Shown here piece after piece: positions 22,044 through 33,030 of a DNA stretch of 64,000 nucleotides. The position numbers and the translations under genes were made by a program. The notes under the pieces were generated by a model that was not told the origin of the DNA, ran no database searches, and saw only the letters and a program-made list of their open reading frames with translations. Source of the DNA: Metellina segmentata (taxonomy: Eukaryota > Arthropoda > Arachnida > Araneae > Tetragnathidae); the NCBI GenBank assembly GCA_947359465.1, contig OX375872.1, positions 18,336,018-18,400,017 of the forward strand, in the 5' to 3' direction. Position 1 is the first letter of the stretch. Each line of letters starts with the position of its first letter.

Positions 22044-22500
22044 GAGGGTAAATAAAAAATTATCCGCACTTTCTCTGTAACACATCTTTAAGTTTGTCAC
22101 ACTGCCTTCTGAGCATGCATGTTTAGTGTTGATACTACTGTGGTCATCGAAATTTGACCTTGAAACCGTCATTTTTCTTGCATCTGCTTCAGTGTAAACG
22201 GCCGCTCCATTAGCAGTGCTCAGCAAGGAGGAATACGAGCGGTGATCCAATTTCTGTGGTAGAAAGGTATACCATCGAAAATGTAGAGTGCTCTCTACAT
22301 ATTAGACGGACAAAGAAGCGGTGCATAAATGGTTGGACGACCAACCAGAAACCTTCTTGGTGGGAATACGCGAGCTCGTGGACAACTGGACCAAGTGCAT
22401 CGAAAAGAATGGAGAATATGTAGAAAATGACGAACTTGTTTAACCCCTACATTTGCGTAAATAGGTTTAACAAAAAAGTGCTAAAAATTATTGACCTTCC
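22044..22500 (+). pseudogene. Internally deleted mariner element
   Basis: Starts TACGAGGGTAAATAAAAAATTATCCGCAC, a mariner-type terminus, and ends with an approximate inverted match (AAGTGCTAAAAATTATTGACC). At about 22199-22280 a short frame resembles the extreme N-terminus of a mariner transposase (KEEYER, then VIQFLW after a frame change), with stops. It jumps directly at ~22305 to a C-terminal frame (EAVHKWLDDQP...FLVGIRELV, then KCIEKNGEYVEN; about 22312-22430). The catalytic core is missing, so no activity is possible. The flanks are the two halves of a satellite. Confidence 0.85.
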
Positions 22501-23050
22501 CTTGAACTTAATTCAACATTTTTGTATTATGTATTGCATTTGTAGTTTATCAGACACAGATATACATTTTTATGTTTCAAGTGTATTTGAGTCGATTATG
22601 CACTTCGACAGTATGTTCTACTAAATGAAATGCATGTATTATATTCTTATTCTACATGTTTGCATTACATTTGTAATTTATCAGATATATAGATAAATTC
22701 TAATTTTTCAAGTGGTATTTAATCGATTCGATTGCATACTTTGACATGTTCTACTGAATGAAAAAATTTTAATACATTTTTTATGCAACTGTGCAATTTT
22801 GTATTATGTATTATTTTCGTAATTTATCAGTTATTTAGAAAAATTTAATTTCGTAATTTAGTTTTTTAATTTTCTAGTTTTTAAAGTGTAAAGTATCGAA
22901 TCGTTTACATTACTTTGTTATCATATTTTAGCGATAGAAATGTTTTTACTGTATCTTTTATTCCATTGTGTAATTTTGTATTACTTATAATATTGATAAT
23001 TTATCAGATACTGAGATAAATTTTAGGTTTTCAAGTGTATTAAAAGGTGA
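22501..23050. repeat. Satellite ~130-180 bp units, right part
   Basis: Continues the 21370-22040 array: TTTTGTATTATGTATT, TTATCAGATATATAGATAAATT and GAATGAAA modules at about 22622, 22757 and 22935. Confidence 0.75.
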
Positions 23051-25858
23051 ATTAATTAAAATTTTTACGTACAAACAAGATATATAAGTTGCATTCGAAA
23101 ACATTAATAAGCCTAATAAAAGTAAACAGGACCATTCCAAAATATTTACGAATCTAATTCCTATCGGACATAAATAACTACGTTTTATGCTTCCATTTCA
23201 CAATCTTTTTCAATATATATTTGAATTTGAAGTAAGACAAATGGAGAAGGCTCATTGAAACTTATTATTAAGATACAGATATAATTGTACTGGAAATAGA
23301 AATTATATAGATGAACTGATATATTATCCTTTGAAATATAAGAGGTGCATTCAACTTTCTTCAAAATTTACTACAACGGATTGAACTAGTATACCAGCAG
23401 TAGGAGTATCATTGTGTTTAGAATAGAAGTGGATTCTATGGCTCAAATATTATTTTAATGATTTAGAGAGGCTGATCCCAAACTGTCCTGTTCAAGGACA
23501 AAGTAAAGACTACATTGATTTTTATTTTCTATATTAATATTGGGGGTAAAATATTTAGATCTATGTTAAATAGATTATGGAACTTTAAAACTTCACATTA
23601 AGAATTTGCGATGACAACATTTTACAGGGGGATTTTTTCTAAATGTTGCCTTACAAATCCAGTATTTTAACAATAGGTCTTGATGTTGTTTAAATTCATT
23701 TCATGTGACAAAAATAAGATTAAGCTAAGCAATAATTATCTAATTTAAATAATAGTTAGCAAATTAGCATGTTTTGAGAACAGAGATATCTCAAATTCTA
23801 ATTTGTTCAGAAAGACAATTCCAGTTGGAAATTAACACAAATTTTATTCTTCATGTTTTGACCCTCAATCAAGTTGACAGAGGGATAGGTTTAGTTTACA
23901 AATGTTTTCATCCAGTTTTCAGGAATATAACATTTAAAATCAAGTAAACAATTAATTTCCTTTCTGATAATGATTAAGTGACAGAGCATCCACTGTATCA
24001 TACAGATTATGATGATATAAAAAATAATTATAATGGATAAATTTATTGTTGAGTTACCACCGTTTGTGAATAAAGCATCATATTGCAAAAACCGTTCTTC
24101 AGAAATAAAGTTTCAAGTTTTGAAAACATGTTTGTACATGTTTCCAAAAAGCAAACGACCCTTGTAACTAGAAAAATATTCCAAACATTTCCAAATCTTG
24201 GTATCGTTTGAAATCTGAGTCAGAAAATATTTTGAGACATGAAAAAATCAATATTCTACTCGATTTTTGCTCTTAACTTACGAAATTATAATATAAACCT
24301 TCAAATATAAACTTTGATTTGCACAGTGAAGCTACTCTATAATAGTTAACTAAGAATTGTTGGGTACAATTTCAATGTTAAGTCATTCTCTACTTCAAGT
24401 CTATTTCAAACCAATAATACTGAAATCTTCTAATTGTTTGAGGTTTCTTAAATATAAATTTGGAATACACAAAAAAAAAATGAAAGAAAATAATGGAATA
24501 CTTTTTTTTGGAAGTTGACTATTTTGACTAGTAAAATTTTGAAAGTTTACCTCGAACCCTCTGAATCCTTGAAAATTATTTCTTTCCTTTATTCTTTAAC
24601 CTGACAATGTACTAATTCTAACAATTATTATTTAAGAAAAGATACAAAATATATTTTCAAATGAACTTCTTTTTAAAATGGTAACCTTTAAAGTGGAGTA
24701 GACGGTCAAAATTTTAAGAATAATTACCCTTATCAGCGAGTTGATACATTTGATGAATAAAATAGAAAATACATCAAATCATCATAATTTGTGACATAAC
24801 TTATAAAGTATTGAATTTTCAAATGACAATCCGAAGCTTTGGACAACATCTTAAAACTGTTCCCTAAGCTCTTTCAAGAATTAAAATATATTTCTGAGTT
24901 TAGAAAGTGTATGAAAATTATACCCGGTTCCGTATTTCAGTTGATCATCATATTTGAAAGCCGTATTATTCTTTTTCTACAGAATGGACATAGGTTACAA
25001 CACAATCTTTTATGTAACAAAAAGAAATATTCTGCCAAAAAGTCTTTATTCTGAGTATGGATAAAGCAAACGCATCTCTCAGAAATATTTTATTCTAAGT
25101 TCTTAGTTATTTAGCGCGTTCCAGGCACTATTAAATTACTTGGAATATTCAATTTTTGTAATCACTTAAACTTAAAATTTTTATTTATCTGCATTCAAAT
25201 CGTGAAATAAATTTTCTGGAGAATTTAATAAATTTGAAACTACAGAATATTTATTGAATATTAGTAACAGTTTACAGAATAATACTAATGCCTTAATAAT
25301 TATTATTATTTTTTTTTAATTTTTAAAAGTAGTTTTTTCAATTCATGAAATATACACTACAAAAGAAAACAATAATGATTTTGCATGAACAATAATTAAA
25401 AAGTCAATTTTCTTAAGAAAACATTTCAATATTTTAAAAATCTGTAAATTTATTTATTTTAAATAATTGTTCGGTTTGTTTCACTTTAAGTGCAACTGTT
25501 TCCATCAATTGTGTTTACGTGTTTACTGTAATTTATCTTTTTACAAAAATTTTTGTAAAGTATTGTGATAAACTGTAAAAAAAAAATCACAATAGATTTT
25601 CAAAATTAATTATTTTTTCTCTTTAGTCCTTGTTACATGAAAAAATCTATCAAATATACAGTTAAAACAACCACAATTTTTTTTATAATCTATATTACTT
25701 TGGATTTTACATACATGGATGTGCCACGAAAAGTAAGAGAAAAAAAATAGAACTTTAAAGTTTAAAATTTAGTAGGTTTCCGCTCCTGACATTCGATGCG
25801 AAAACGTCAACTCCATGAATAATGTATCTGCAGCAACGAAATTTCGTTCACATATTCT
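23051..25858. other. Long AT-rich stretch without recognised features
   Basis: About 2.8 kb with no recognisable exon, transposon end or tandem unit. ORFs (for example 24839-25054) are short and low-complexity. The position fits intron sequence if the SCYL2-like gene continues leftward. Confidence 0.4.
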
Positions 25859-25862
25859 TTAA

Positions 25863-26464
25863 CTCTCTGAGGGGTTTACACGCATAATTCCACTTAACAA
25901 CCTGTATTATCCCCTTCGAGACTTCCAAGAAGTTCTAGGGGAACGTCTTCTGACGTTTTTGACCAGTATAATCTTTCCATGAGAATTTCTTCTAAGGCAA
26001 TAGCCAGCAAAATCATTACTAAGGATTGTATTCTTACAAAAGGAGCAATAAATATTACAATAGCATATTTTATTATGATTAAAGGACCAATATAATATTT
26101 CCCAAAAATTATTTTATATTTAAAGAACCTATAAAATCTGTCTAAGGAACTCTATTGTAAGGAAAGGACCAATATAATATTTCCAAAGAATTATTTTCTA
26201 ATCAAAGATCCAATAGTATCTTTCCAAAGGATTCGATTCTAGGGAAAGGACCAATAGTGTATTTCCAAAGGATTCGCTTCTAGTTAAATTACCTACAGAA
26301 TCTGCCCAAAGTATAATATTCTATAGAAATGATAAATATAATATTTCCAAAGGCTGAGAGAATTCATGGATTCTTTAAACCTTTAGTCGTGTTAATAAGT
26401 AATTAAGTGTGTTGTGGGGTGAAAAAATACTTCACTTCACGGAAATCACGAGACTCTAAGAAGG
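25863..26464 (+). mobile_element. TTAA element family 2, complete copy
   Basis: TTAA at 25859-25862, then CTCTCTGAGGGGTTTACACGCATAATTCC. A non-repeated 5' segment follows to ~25985, then an array of ~41-bp units (AATCTTTCCAAAGGATTC, TATTCTAAGGAAAGGACCAATAG) to ~26350. The conserved tail is TTAAGTGTGTTGTGGGGTGAAAAAATAC...ACGGAAATCACGAGACTCTAAGAAGG, followed by TCAA. Ends are inverted (CTCTCTGA against TCTAAGAAGG, degenerate). Non-coding, about 602 bp. Confidence 0.82.
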
Positions 26465-28590
26465 TCAAAGCTGTACAATTAATGTAAAACACTAAATCTC
26501 TGATTTATAGCAGAAACATGTTAACTGATAAAAAATCGTGTTTGATTATATAGCTGTTAAAAGAATTAACTAAAGTTTTTAGATCAACAAATAATAATAA
26601 ATTATTCAAAATATAAAAATAATTTAGTTTAACAGCGGTTTGATAGTACATAACAAACTTTCAATATTAATTTTAGGCGGAACCATGGTCTTAAAAGTAA
26701 TTTGTAACATAAATACGGTTTTTCAATTACTTTTCAAACCAGATAAAAATTACCGATGTTTTTATCGGTCAGTATTTAATTAGCAAGTCGTTATTTATAG
26801 TAGACGAAGTGATTTTCTAAAATCAAGTGGGAACTGTCACAGAACTGTATTAAAAGTAGATCAAAATTTTGGAAACCAGATCGTAAATTGATTTTACATT
26901 ATGTGAGAATTCAGATTTATTTAATATATCTTTATATTATTTATTATAGAATCCTAAAATGATTTCTAAAGCTAATTGAAACATTTTCATCAACTGTTAG
27001 ATTAAGAACCAAGTATTTCCCCTACAAGTACTATTTTCAATATCTTTCACAAAATTCGAAGGGAGTTCTATTTAGCTTTAAAGTTGCAAAGTATTTTGAA
27101 AGAAGAGTATTAAGATCATTTTCTGATAAGGTATTTCGTCTATTAAATTCTGTCGGTAAAGCAAAGAGCTGATTTTCTCATAAAGAGTACAAGATAAGTT
27201 TAAAAAAAATAAAAGATAAAATTAAGTTATATGTGCTGAAAATCTAAGGTACGTGCTAATGAAAATCTGGAAGATAATTTCCACCAGAAAAATAATTTCA
27301 GATATAAGGAGCTATATAAAATGCTACCAAGTTTTCAGAAATGTTGTCTAGTATAGAAAATACGAATTTTCCAGAAATTTAAGTTATAAATGTTGGTCTA
27401 ACAATTTTTTCTATCATTTTCACAAGTGGAAAATCAAACCAATTCAGAATAGCACTGCTTCAGAAATGATTTATAGATAGAATGTGTTTACTTCAACACT
27501 GAATGACATTTCCAAATAGCATTTATGTCTCATCCATTAAAACTACCCTTGAGCAAAAGAAATACATCACTGTCGGGTGTCAATGGAAGATATTTGACCT
27601 CTTACCGCTCCTCCAAGAAACCACGAAGTAACCCTTCGCGTAACTAGATGTATATCTACGACGAAACAGCAAACACGCCCGACCAGAACTCTTCTGAACT
27701 TTAAATTCATTTCGGGCGTTTTAGAATTCAGGGGACTACAGATTTGATTTATTTTGTTCATATAAAGAGTACTTGTATGGATAATTTCAGATAGCATTCT
27801 CAGATGTTCACGCATAACTTGAATTTACAAATCTAAGTATTTGCTTTATTCGCAATTATCAAGTATCGACATGAGCACAAAAGCTATAAATAATTAAAAT
27901 AAATAAAACAATTTTTGGATTTTAATGATTTTTACGATGCATATGACAACTCCTATTGCCATCTTCGCATTCACAAGTGCTCTTGATGCATGTAGTAGAT
28001 GAATGGAAATCGGCATATCAGAGCATCCTATTTACGGACATGAGACTTTTCATCAATTGTGGGGTATTTTATATATTCTAACAAAGTTTAAAGACCTGGA
28101 TTATGGTATTGCATAGGCTAAGAGTTCGTTCAGCAATTTAAACGCCATGAAAACGTTGAGTTTTAAAAACAAATTTCGACGAGCGATGAAATGTAGATTT
28201 CTAACAATAATGTGGAGAGAAAGAGATCATACCGCATGCAAACGGAACAACCATTAATCATTACAAAGGCCGTTTATAATCCAGAGAAGATGTTGTGTAT
28301 AGGGTAGAATCGGAATGGAGTACTAATGCTATATATACTATAGGAGTCTTTCATCAACAAGAAACGATTAATTCCTAGAATTACCGATCCCTATTAGACT
28401 GATTGAAGGCAGCATTGAAAGAAAAACATTAGGAAATGGTCAACAGAAAAAAGCTCAATTTTCCATTACAATAACACAACATCCCATATTTCATTAGTGA
28501 TCAAACAAAACCTGTTACCGCTTGGCTGGGAAGTTTAGACTCATCCCTCTGTATTCACCAAACATTGCACATACGAATACCATTCAGTTC
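26465..28590. other. AT-rich stretch without recognised features
   Basis: No exon or repeat is recognised over ~2.1 kb. The 82-codon minus ORF at 27567-27815 has no domain I can name. Confidence 0.4.
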
Positions 28591-28594
28591 GATC

Positions 28595-29485
28595 CTAGCA
28601 AAATTTTCTCAATGGACACATTTTCAATTCTTTAGAAAATTTCAAAATGCACCTGAGTTCTACGCCCAGAAAGGAAATGTTTTAGAGGGAATTATGAATT
28701 TGCCGGAAAAAAGGCATAAAATGTATAGCAAAATGGTTTTTCCATTAAGATTATTTGTAACTTTCAATTCCTTGGAAGCGTAGAAGTAAGTGGAATGAAA
28801 CGGTTTTTCAATAAAGTTATTTATGACTTTCAATTTCTTAGAAGACTTCAAAAGGCACCTGTAACAATTTTGCGCCCAGAAAATATAAAATGTACTGGAT
28901 GGAGAGAACTATGACGTTTCCAAAACCAGGAAAGAAAAAAGTGAAACAAAACGTTTTTTCTACAAAGGGGGTTATTTATGACTTTCAATTTCTTGGGAAG
29001 GCAGAAAAAAGTAGAATAAAAACCATTTTTCAATAAACTTATTTGTGACTTTCAATTCCTCAGAAAACGTCAAAAGGCATCTGTAACAGTTTTGGGCCAA
29101 GAAATATAAATTGTTTTGGGTGGTGGGAATTATGAAATTGCCGGAGAGAGGGCAGAATTAAGTGGTACGAAAAAGTATTTTAAAGTTATTTGGGGCTTCC
29201 AGTTGCTTGGAAGGCTTCAAAAGGGACATGTAAGTATCATCCCAGAAATATAAAATGATTTCGGAGAAGGGAATTACGAGGCAGCAGGAAAGAGGGCAGA
29301 ATAAAATGAAACAAAACGTTTTCTCAATAAAGTTATTTATGACTTTCAATTCCCTAGAAGACTTCAAAGGCCCATGCAACAGTCCTCCAAAAAAGATAAA
29401 ATGTTTTTGGTGAAGGGAATCATGAAGTTACCGCAAAGAGGACAGAAGAAATAAAACAAATATGTATTTCAATACAATTATTTGT
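28595..29485. repeat. Tandem array, ~150-bp units with 66-bp partials
   Basis: The module ATGACTTTCAATTCCTTAGAAGACTTC begins at about 28759, 28825, 28980, 29047, 29193 and 29341, so spacings alternate ~66 and ~150 bp. A full unit adds AAAAGGCACCTGTAACA, CCCAGAAATATAAAATG, GGAATTATGAAATTGCCGGAAAGAGG and CAATAAAGTTATTT. Similar minus-strand ORFs (28660-29379) repeat the same LKVINN peptide because they translate the array. Confidence 0.85.
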
Positions 29486-29624
29486 GACAGTAAAAACTAC
29501 TTTTACAAACTTAAAAACCAAACGAATTTTTAGGCCAACGCAATACTTTTCACGCTTGGTCTGTCTTCATTCTGCAAAACAAATCACCATGCTATGACTA
29601 GAATATTCGCTTCAAAAAGCTTAC

Positions 29625-29869
29625 CCTTTTGTCCGATTTCCGAACTGCCTCGTGTATTTTCCACACGAGTTCCGGTCCAGCACTTGCAACTTGCTTCCCG
29701 ATCTCAAAGTACTGGGTGATGGGATTCGATTCTTGAGGGGTCTGGGGGTTAGTCTTCAACTTGGCAAACATCCCGATTCTGGGCAATCAGTCACCTTTTC
29801 CTCACCATTGATGGACACACTCACTTTTAGAGCTTGCCTATTGCCGACACTTCATAGGAGAGGAGCAAT
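29625..29869 (-). CDS. SCYL2: SCYL2-like pseudokinase, first coding exon
   Basis: This exon encodes the first 49 residues (ATG at 29771-29769, last codon ending 29625) of what looks like an SCY1-like 2 protein. SCYL2 is a catalytically weak kinase-like protein of clathrin-coated membranes and trans-Golgi/endosome traffic. The stretch NPITQYFEIGKQVASAGPEL followed by VWKIHEAVRKSD aligns with the family's segment just before and into kinase subdomain I (NPVT..F..G..IAS.G..L.WKI....KKS). The donor is good: AAAAGG|GTAAGC, intron phase 0, starting at 29624. An upstream acceptor (TTTCTTTGAAATTTTTCAG) would open the exon at 29869, leaving ~98 nt of 5' UTR with two mini-ORFs (ATG AAG TGT CGG CAA TAG; ATG GTG AGG AAA AGG TGA). 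An in-frame TGA upstream fixes the ATG. The remaining exons, which should lie toward lower coordinates, were not found. The family call rests on remembered homologues. Confidence 0.72.
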
Positions 29870-29947
29870 CTGAAAAATTTCAAAGAAACAGTCAAGAAAA
29901 ATTCTTCTGATTGATATTCATATCGCCGACATATAACAGGCAAGATA
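29870..29947. other. Putative intron sequence upstream of the SCYL2 exon
   Basis: Contains the pyrimidine-rich acceptor region on the minus strand next to the exon. Nothing else is visible. Confidence 0.4.
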
Positions 29948-30052
29948 AGGTTAATTAGCGTGGATTTGAGGAAACACGACGATCTATTGGCGACAGTCCG
30001 GGATCAAGACGTGAACAACACCTGAGCTGGCACCCCACTCTTCAAGCTTCCA
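29948..30052 (-). repeat. SINE family A fragment with internal deletion
   Basis: Tail (TTAATTAGCGTGGATTTGAGG...CTATTGGCGACAGTCCGGGATCAAGACG), then a jump to AACAACACCTGAGCTGGCACCCCACTCTTC. About 50 bp of the usual body are missing. Confidence 0.78.
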
Positions 30053-30055
30053 GCT

Positions 30056-30255
30056 ACAGTGACAAAGCCGTCAATAAAAGGAATGAAGCGTGATTCTTTA
30101 AAATGTAACTGGAGGGTCCAAAGTATTTTGCACATAGAAAACAGTTTAAGCAACGGTGGTTTTAAACTTATGAAAGTTGCAGGCCTATACTTACGCTTTG
30201 ATTAAACAAAAACTAATAAAGACAATTTCGCGGTGGGTCAAAATTTATCTTCCAG
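30056..30255. repeat. Dispersed repeat pair member (with 21113-21310)
   Basis: Starts CAGTGACAAAGCCGTCAATAAAAGGAATG and ends GACAATTTCGCGGTGGGTCAAAATTTAT. It is collinear with the copy at 21113 with substitutions and small gaps. Confidence 0.65.
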
Positions 30256-30271
30256 TTTAAATTTATTCAGT

Positions 30272-30567
30272 AGGTAGGTATTTAATTAACATCGCACCGG
30301 AGCAAGACGACGGGCTATTGGTGGGGTCCCGGGATCGAACTAGAATGGAAACATCCGAGGACAGCAACACGTCATTTTGAACCACGGTCAGATGACGAGG
30401 ACAACACCTGAGATGACATCCCACTATTCAAACCTCCACACCATCGTGCGAACATTCGATGATACGACAGATTTAACGTGCATCAGTCCCCATGTATACG
30501 GCGGTCTTTAGTTGGACCGAACTCTCAGCCCACCCCCCTGGTTTTTAATCCGTTTCTTTTCAAGTAG
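30272..30567 (-). repeat. SINE family A, near full length
   Basis: The tail begins GTAGGTAGGTATTTAATTAACATCGCACCGG, showing a (GTAG)n 3' end on the minus strand. The central block is GACAGATTTAACGTGCATCAG and the head is partly degenerate (CTGGTTTTTAATCCG). Confidence 0.87.
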
Positions 30568-30591
30568 ACATAGAGCTGAAACTTATTGAAC

Positions 30592-31150
30592 CTCCTGGTT
30601 GTTGCCTCAATTTGCTATCTTATCTTTATCAAAAACAGACCACATCTGGATGGACAAGATATCTCGTCATCGGAAAAAAGGTGATTACACCTTGATTTCG
30701 TCATCACAAAAAATATGTCAATATCTTGAATTGGTCAGATCTTTACGGACGACTTTTCGTAATCTCTCGGAGGGTTCACCGACAAATAATATATTTACTG
30801 TATATCTGTCTACCCCTTTCAAAGTGGTTTCCACGAGACATCTCGTTCATCTAGATCTGACCAGTTGCGTTAATGACCGTATAACCTGTCGATTAAGATC
30901 TGATCCATATTTGCTAATGACTAGATATCTTGTCATCAAGGTATTGACATATTTTTGATGATGACGAAATCAAAGTGCAACTACTTGAATGCAGCAGTAT
31001 TTTGATATCTCGTTATCAAAATACCGCTGACTTTCTTTATGATGACGAAATAAAGATCTGGTCCGTTTTCAATTTATGACGAGTTATCACGTCCACAAGA
31101 TCTCATCATGACGAGACTAATCTTTGAGGCAACCAAGATGTGAGAGGGCG
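30592..31150. mobile_element. Palindrome family 1 MITE cluster
   Basis: First copy: AACCTCCTGGTTGTTGCC at 30590 to CTCTCGGAGGG at ~30775. A second starts near 30822 (AAAGTGGTTTCCACGAGACATCTCG) and runs to ~31150 (GAGGCAACCAAGATGTGAGAGGG). Both have GACAAGATATCTCGTC- and GATATCTCGTTATCAA-type units. The two plus ORFs here are repeat translations. TTAA flanks are degenerate (TTGA, TTCA). Confidence 0.72.
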
Positions 31151-31553
31151 TTAGGTTCGAATACAGCATTTCGTCATCAACATAAAAATGAGCACTTTTA
31201 CTGTTTCCGAAAAAGTGCAAGTTAATGAGCTTCTGACCTAAGCCGCTCTGATATGTCACATCAGATTTAACTCTTAGTATTATATCATTTTCTGGTAGTT
31301 TGTATATTTTTAGCTGTAAAACCTTATTTTGGAAGCAAAAATCAAATTGATAAATACACCATAAAATGGATATAGTTAGCAATAGAATTCTGAGGCTCAA
31401 ACATGCATTATTCCGTCATGCAGGATTAAAGTTTTCTCTGCTTGACTTCTAACCAGTTTTTGACGTTTCGACCAATAGAATCACCATAAAGTGCCCTCTA
31501 AATTCAACTCGCAACAGTTGCGCAACAGTTTGCCCTTCAAACTTCAGACCGTC
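31151..31553. other. Unassigned sequence
   Basis: A 108-codon minus ORF (31074-31400) overlaps the MITE end and shows no recognisable domain. Confidence 0.35.
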
Positions 31554-31840
31554 GTGGTAGGTATTTTAAATAACGTCGAGCGAGAGCAACCCAACGGACT
31601 ATTCGCGATGGTCCGAAATCAAACGAGGACAACGCCACGTAATTTTAAACCGATGACGAGGTCACATCTGAGATGGCACCACACTTTTCAAACATTCACA
31701 CATTGCCAACGTGAGGACATTCGAGATCAAGACACGAGGCCACCAACCCCCTTGGTATAAGACGGTTTTGGTTAGATCCTAAATCGCAACCATCCGGTTG
31801 CTAAATCGTTACTATTCCATCCGGGCTACTTGGACCCCTC
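31554..31840 (-). repeat. SINE family A, near full length
   Basis: All blocks are present. The head CAACCATCCGGTTGCTAAATCGTTACTATTCCATCCGGGCTAC is one of the cleaner ones in the window. Confidence 0.87.
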
Positions 31841-31861
31841 AGTGTAGTGGGACTTCTGAAC

Positions 31862-32325
31862 AATGTGTTGTTGTTATTTCTTATGCCTACACTGGCATAC
31901 CAGAGGAGTGTCAGGCCCGTCGAAGACGGCAAGAGGCGAGGGGGGTGCGCCTTCCATGTTATTGAGCCCCATTGGGAGGAAGTCCGACTTTGCTCGACAC
32001 ACATGACACATCCGTTTTACAGGAAGGTCCCTTTCATACATCCATTCACTCACACATATCGTAATTTAGATCCCAATCAGAGGCCGATAACCCCCTGATC
32101 AGGTACCCCCAGAGGTATTGATTTGGTTGGGAACATGGGGGGACATTGTGACCACGACCTATTTAACGTGCCCCAGTCACCATTAGTGAACACGACGGTC
32201 TTTAGCCAGATCGAAGCGCCGATCTCGCAATCATCAGAATTGTAGGCTCCAACGAGGACAGAACCCACAACCCTTCTGATGCGAGCCCGACGTTCTACTG
32301 ACTGAGCTACCGCGGCTCTCTGAAC
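31862..32325 (-). repeat. SINE family C, different head and tail, shared core
   Basis: On the minus strand the head GAGCCGCGGTAGCTCAGTCAGTAGAACG has an A-box-like segment, and GGGTTGTGGGTTCTGTCC is a B-box-like segment. The next block matches family A's central domain (AAAGACCGTCGTGT...GGGGCACGTTAAATAGGTCGTGG...AATGTCC; about 32140-32210) at roughly 80% by eye. The remaining ~240 bp, ending in an AATAACAACAACA tail, is unrelated to family A. ORFs of 67, 83 and 63 codons across it are artefacts. Confidence 0.82.
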
Positions 32326-32329
32326 AATG

Positions 32330-33030
32330 TAGAGTTGCTTTTACCCCACAACACACAACACGACTAAATAACCACATCCTTACTAGAGAATCTATGAATT
32401 CATAGAATCTTTTGAGAGAGAGAGAACGATCCTATTGGTACTTTACCTAAAAATATTATCCTTCTTTGGAAAGATAAATTCTATTAGTCCTTTACTTAGA
32501 ATAGTATCTTTTGGAACGATTCTATCGGCTCACTTTCTATTGAAAAAAAGATCTTTTGGAAACATTTTATTGGTCGTTTCCATAAAATAAAAGCATCTAT
32601 TGATCTTTTCTTACAATTGAATGCTTTGGAACGATTTTACTGACTCGTTCTCTAGAATAGAATCCTTAGAACATATTATATTGATAATTTGCTTGGAAAC
32701 GTTCTTTGGAACGAATATGTCATTTCGTTGGAATAGATTGCTTTGGAACGATCCGTCTAGCTCATTCATTATAACAGAGTTTTGGGGAAAATTCTATTGA
32801 TCGTTTGCTTAGATTCTGCTTGTCCTTTTTTTGGAATAGAATGCTTTGGACCTAGGAATTGGATTCTCTAGAATATAATTCATCGGAAAGATTCTATAAT
32901 TCATTTGCGGAGCATAGAATCACCCTTTTGAACGAATTTATTGATCCTTTCCTAGGAATAGAATTCTTTGGAACGATTTGATTGGCTCATTCTGTAGTAT
33001 AACTTCCTTTGTAAAGATTCTGTTGATCAA
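32330..33030 (-). mobile_element. TTAA element family 2, long array
   Basis: Starts with the reversed tail (AATGTAGAGTTGCTTTTACCCCACAACACACAACACGACTAAATAACCAC). About fourteen ~41-bp units follow (GATTCTATTGGTCCTTTACTTAGAATAGAATC-like), ending near TTCTGTTGATCAAGAAGGTC. The CCCTCTGA outer ends are lost. It directly abuts the head of the family C SINE. Confidence 0.8.

Noticed and set aside
27567..27815. Possible further SCYL2 exon on the minus strand
   Set aside because: Its translation has no similarity to the kinase-like domain expected after the 29625 exon, and no suitable acceptor was seen.
28660..29379. Series of minus-strand ORFs sharing an LKVINN peptide
   Set aside because: Shared peptides come from the ~150-bp tandem unit; they are not a gene family.
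31847..32098. 83-codon plus-strand ORF
   Set aside because: Lies in the 3' tail of the family C SINE; non-coding by origin.
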